From Polytrichum commune (lineage: Eukaryota > Streptophyta > Polytrichopsida > Polytrichales > Polytrichaceae), in contig OX485803.1 of assembly GCA_950295325.1 (NCBI GenBank), positions 32,238,001 to 32,302,000 on the forward strand: a stretch of 64,000 bases of DNA, in the 5' to 3' direction. Position numbers and translations under genes: made by a program. Shown here piece after piece: positions 63,794 through 64,000 of the stretch (positions are counted from its first letter, which is position 1; every line of letters starts with the position of its first letter). The notes beneath the pieces are model-generated. The model was given only the letters and a program-made list of their open reading frames with translations, searched no databases and was not told where the DNA came from.

Positions 63794-63800
<7 letters not shown>
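63617..63800 (-). promoter_or_regulatory. Candidate first (non-coding) exon of the HdeD-like gene
   Basis: A GC-rich stretch ends at a good donor (GTGCAG|GTAAAG, boundary 63617/63616) on the minus strand, just downstream of a long CT tract of the kind common in plant 5' UTRs. An ATG at about 63751 opens a frame (MRSSKFLTSPASCDAS...) that would stop a few codons after splicing to 62156, i.e. an upstream ORF of about 50 codons. It could instead be the first exon of an unrelated gene. Confidence 0.35.

Positions 63801-63844
<44 letters not shown>
63796..63844. repeat. (GA)n/(CT)n tract
   Basis: About 24 uninterrupted GA units on the plus strand; CT on the strand of the HdeD-like gene. Confidence 0.92.
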
Positions 63845-63850
<6 letters not shown>

Positions 63851-64000
63851 GAGAGCGCGAGACGGACGAACAGGCCAACTGGAGGAGCAGGCCATGCAGG
63901 TGCCACGCGGCCAAGGTGGGGTGACGCGTGGCCAAAGTTGTGGGCCACGTAGACGTATACGCGAGACGCCGGATGCCATGTCAGCTCTGGAATCGACGCC
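63845..64000. other. GC-rich flank, probable promoter
   Basis: GC content rises sharply with several ACGCG/CACG motifs (GTGACGCGTGGC, GCCACGTAGACG). CACGTG-like cores are common in plant promoters; orientation and target gene are not settled. Confidence 0.3.

Noticed and set aside
63764-63952. Plus-strand frames rich in Arg-Glu
   Set aside because: They are translations of the GA microsatellite.

Overview
The window looks like nuclear DNA from a land plant. It has GT-AG introns, about 40 short exons in one housekeeping gene, AT-rich intergenic DNA, and many small inverted-repeat transposons. The species cannot be read from the sequence. The compact introns and an HdeD-type membrane protein gene would fit a seedless plant such as a bryophyte, but that is inference.

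Layout. (1) 494-17418, plus strand: a MON2 homologue (Golgi/endosome trafficking scaffold related to the large Arf-GEFs). Its 5' end lies outside the window. The 40 exons I could place join into one open frame of 1664 residues ending in TAG. (2) 17760-18995, minus strand, convergent with MON2: an intronless CAMK/CDPK-like Ser/Thr kinase without EF hands. (3) 19.1-55.0 kb: a gene-poor block made of nested and repeated non-autonomous DNA transposons, a 1.5-kb hAT-type element carrying a non-transposase reading frame, a foldback element with tandem repeats, and a head-to-tail segmental duplication (about 39.3-43.06 and 43.06-47.26 kb). (4) 55026-58010: a 5'-truncated non-LTR retrotransposon with a 14-bp target-site duplication, encoding RNase H, a CCHC knuckle and a restriction-like endonuclease; the reverse transcriptase part is missing. 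(5) 59961-62119, minus strand: a four-coding-exon gene for a six-helix HdeD/DUF308 membrane protein, with a probable far-upstream 5' UTR exon near 63.6-63.8 kb and a four-copy ~210-bp tandem repeat between them. A partial inverted copy of this gene's 3' end lies at 53.3-54.1 kb.

The genes show no functional link to each other. The main interest is transposon biology. Several insertions can be dated relative to each other because empty paralogous sites lie in the same window. The retroelement belongs to a lineage (RNase H plus restriction-like endonuclease) best known from Dualen/RandI-like elements. The hAT-type element appears to have mobilised a foreign reading frame. I saw no defence island, CRISPR array, rRNA or complete tRNA gene.
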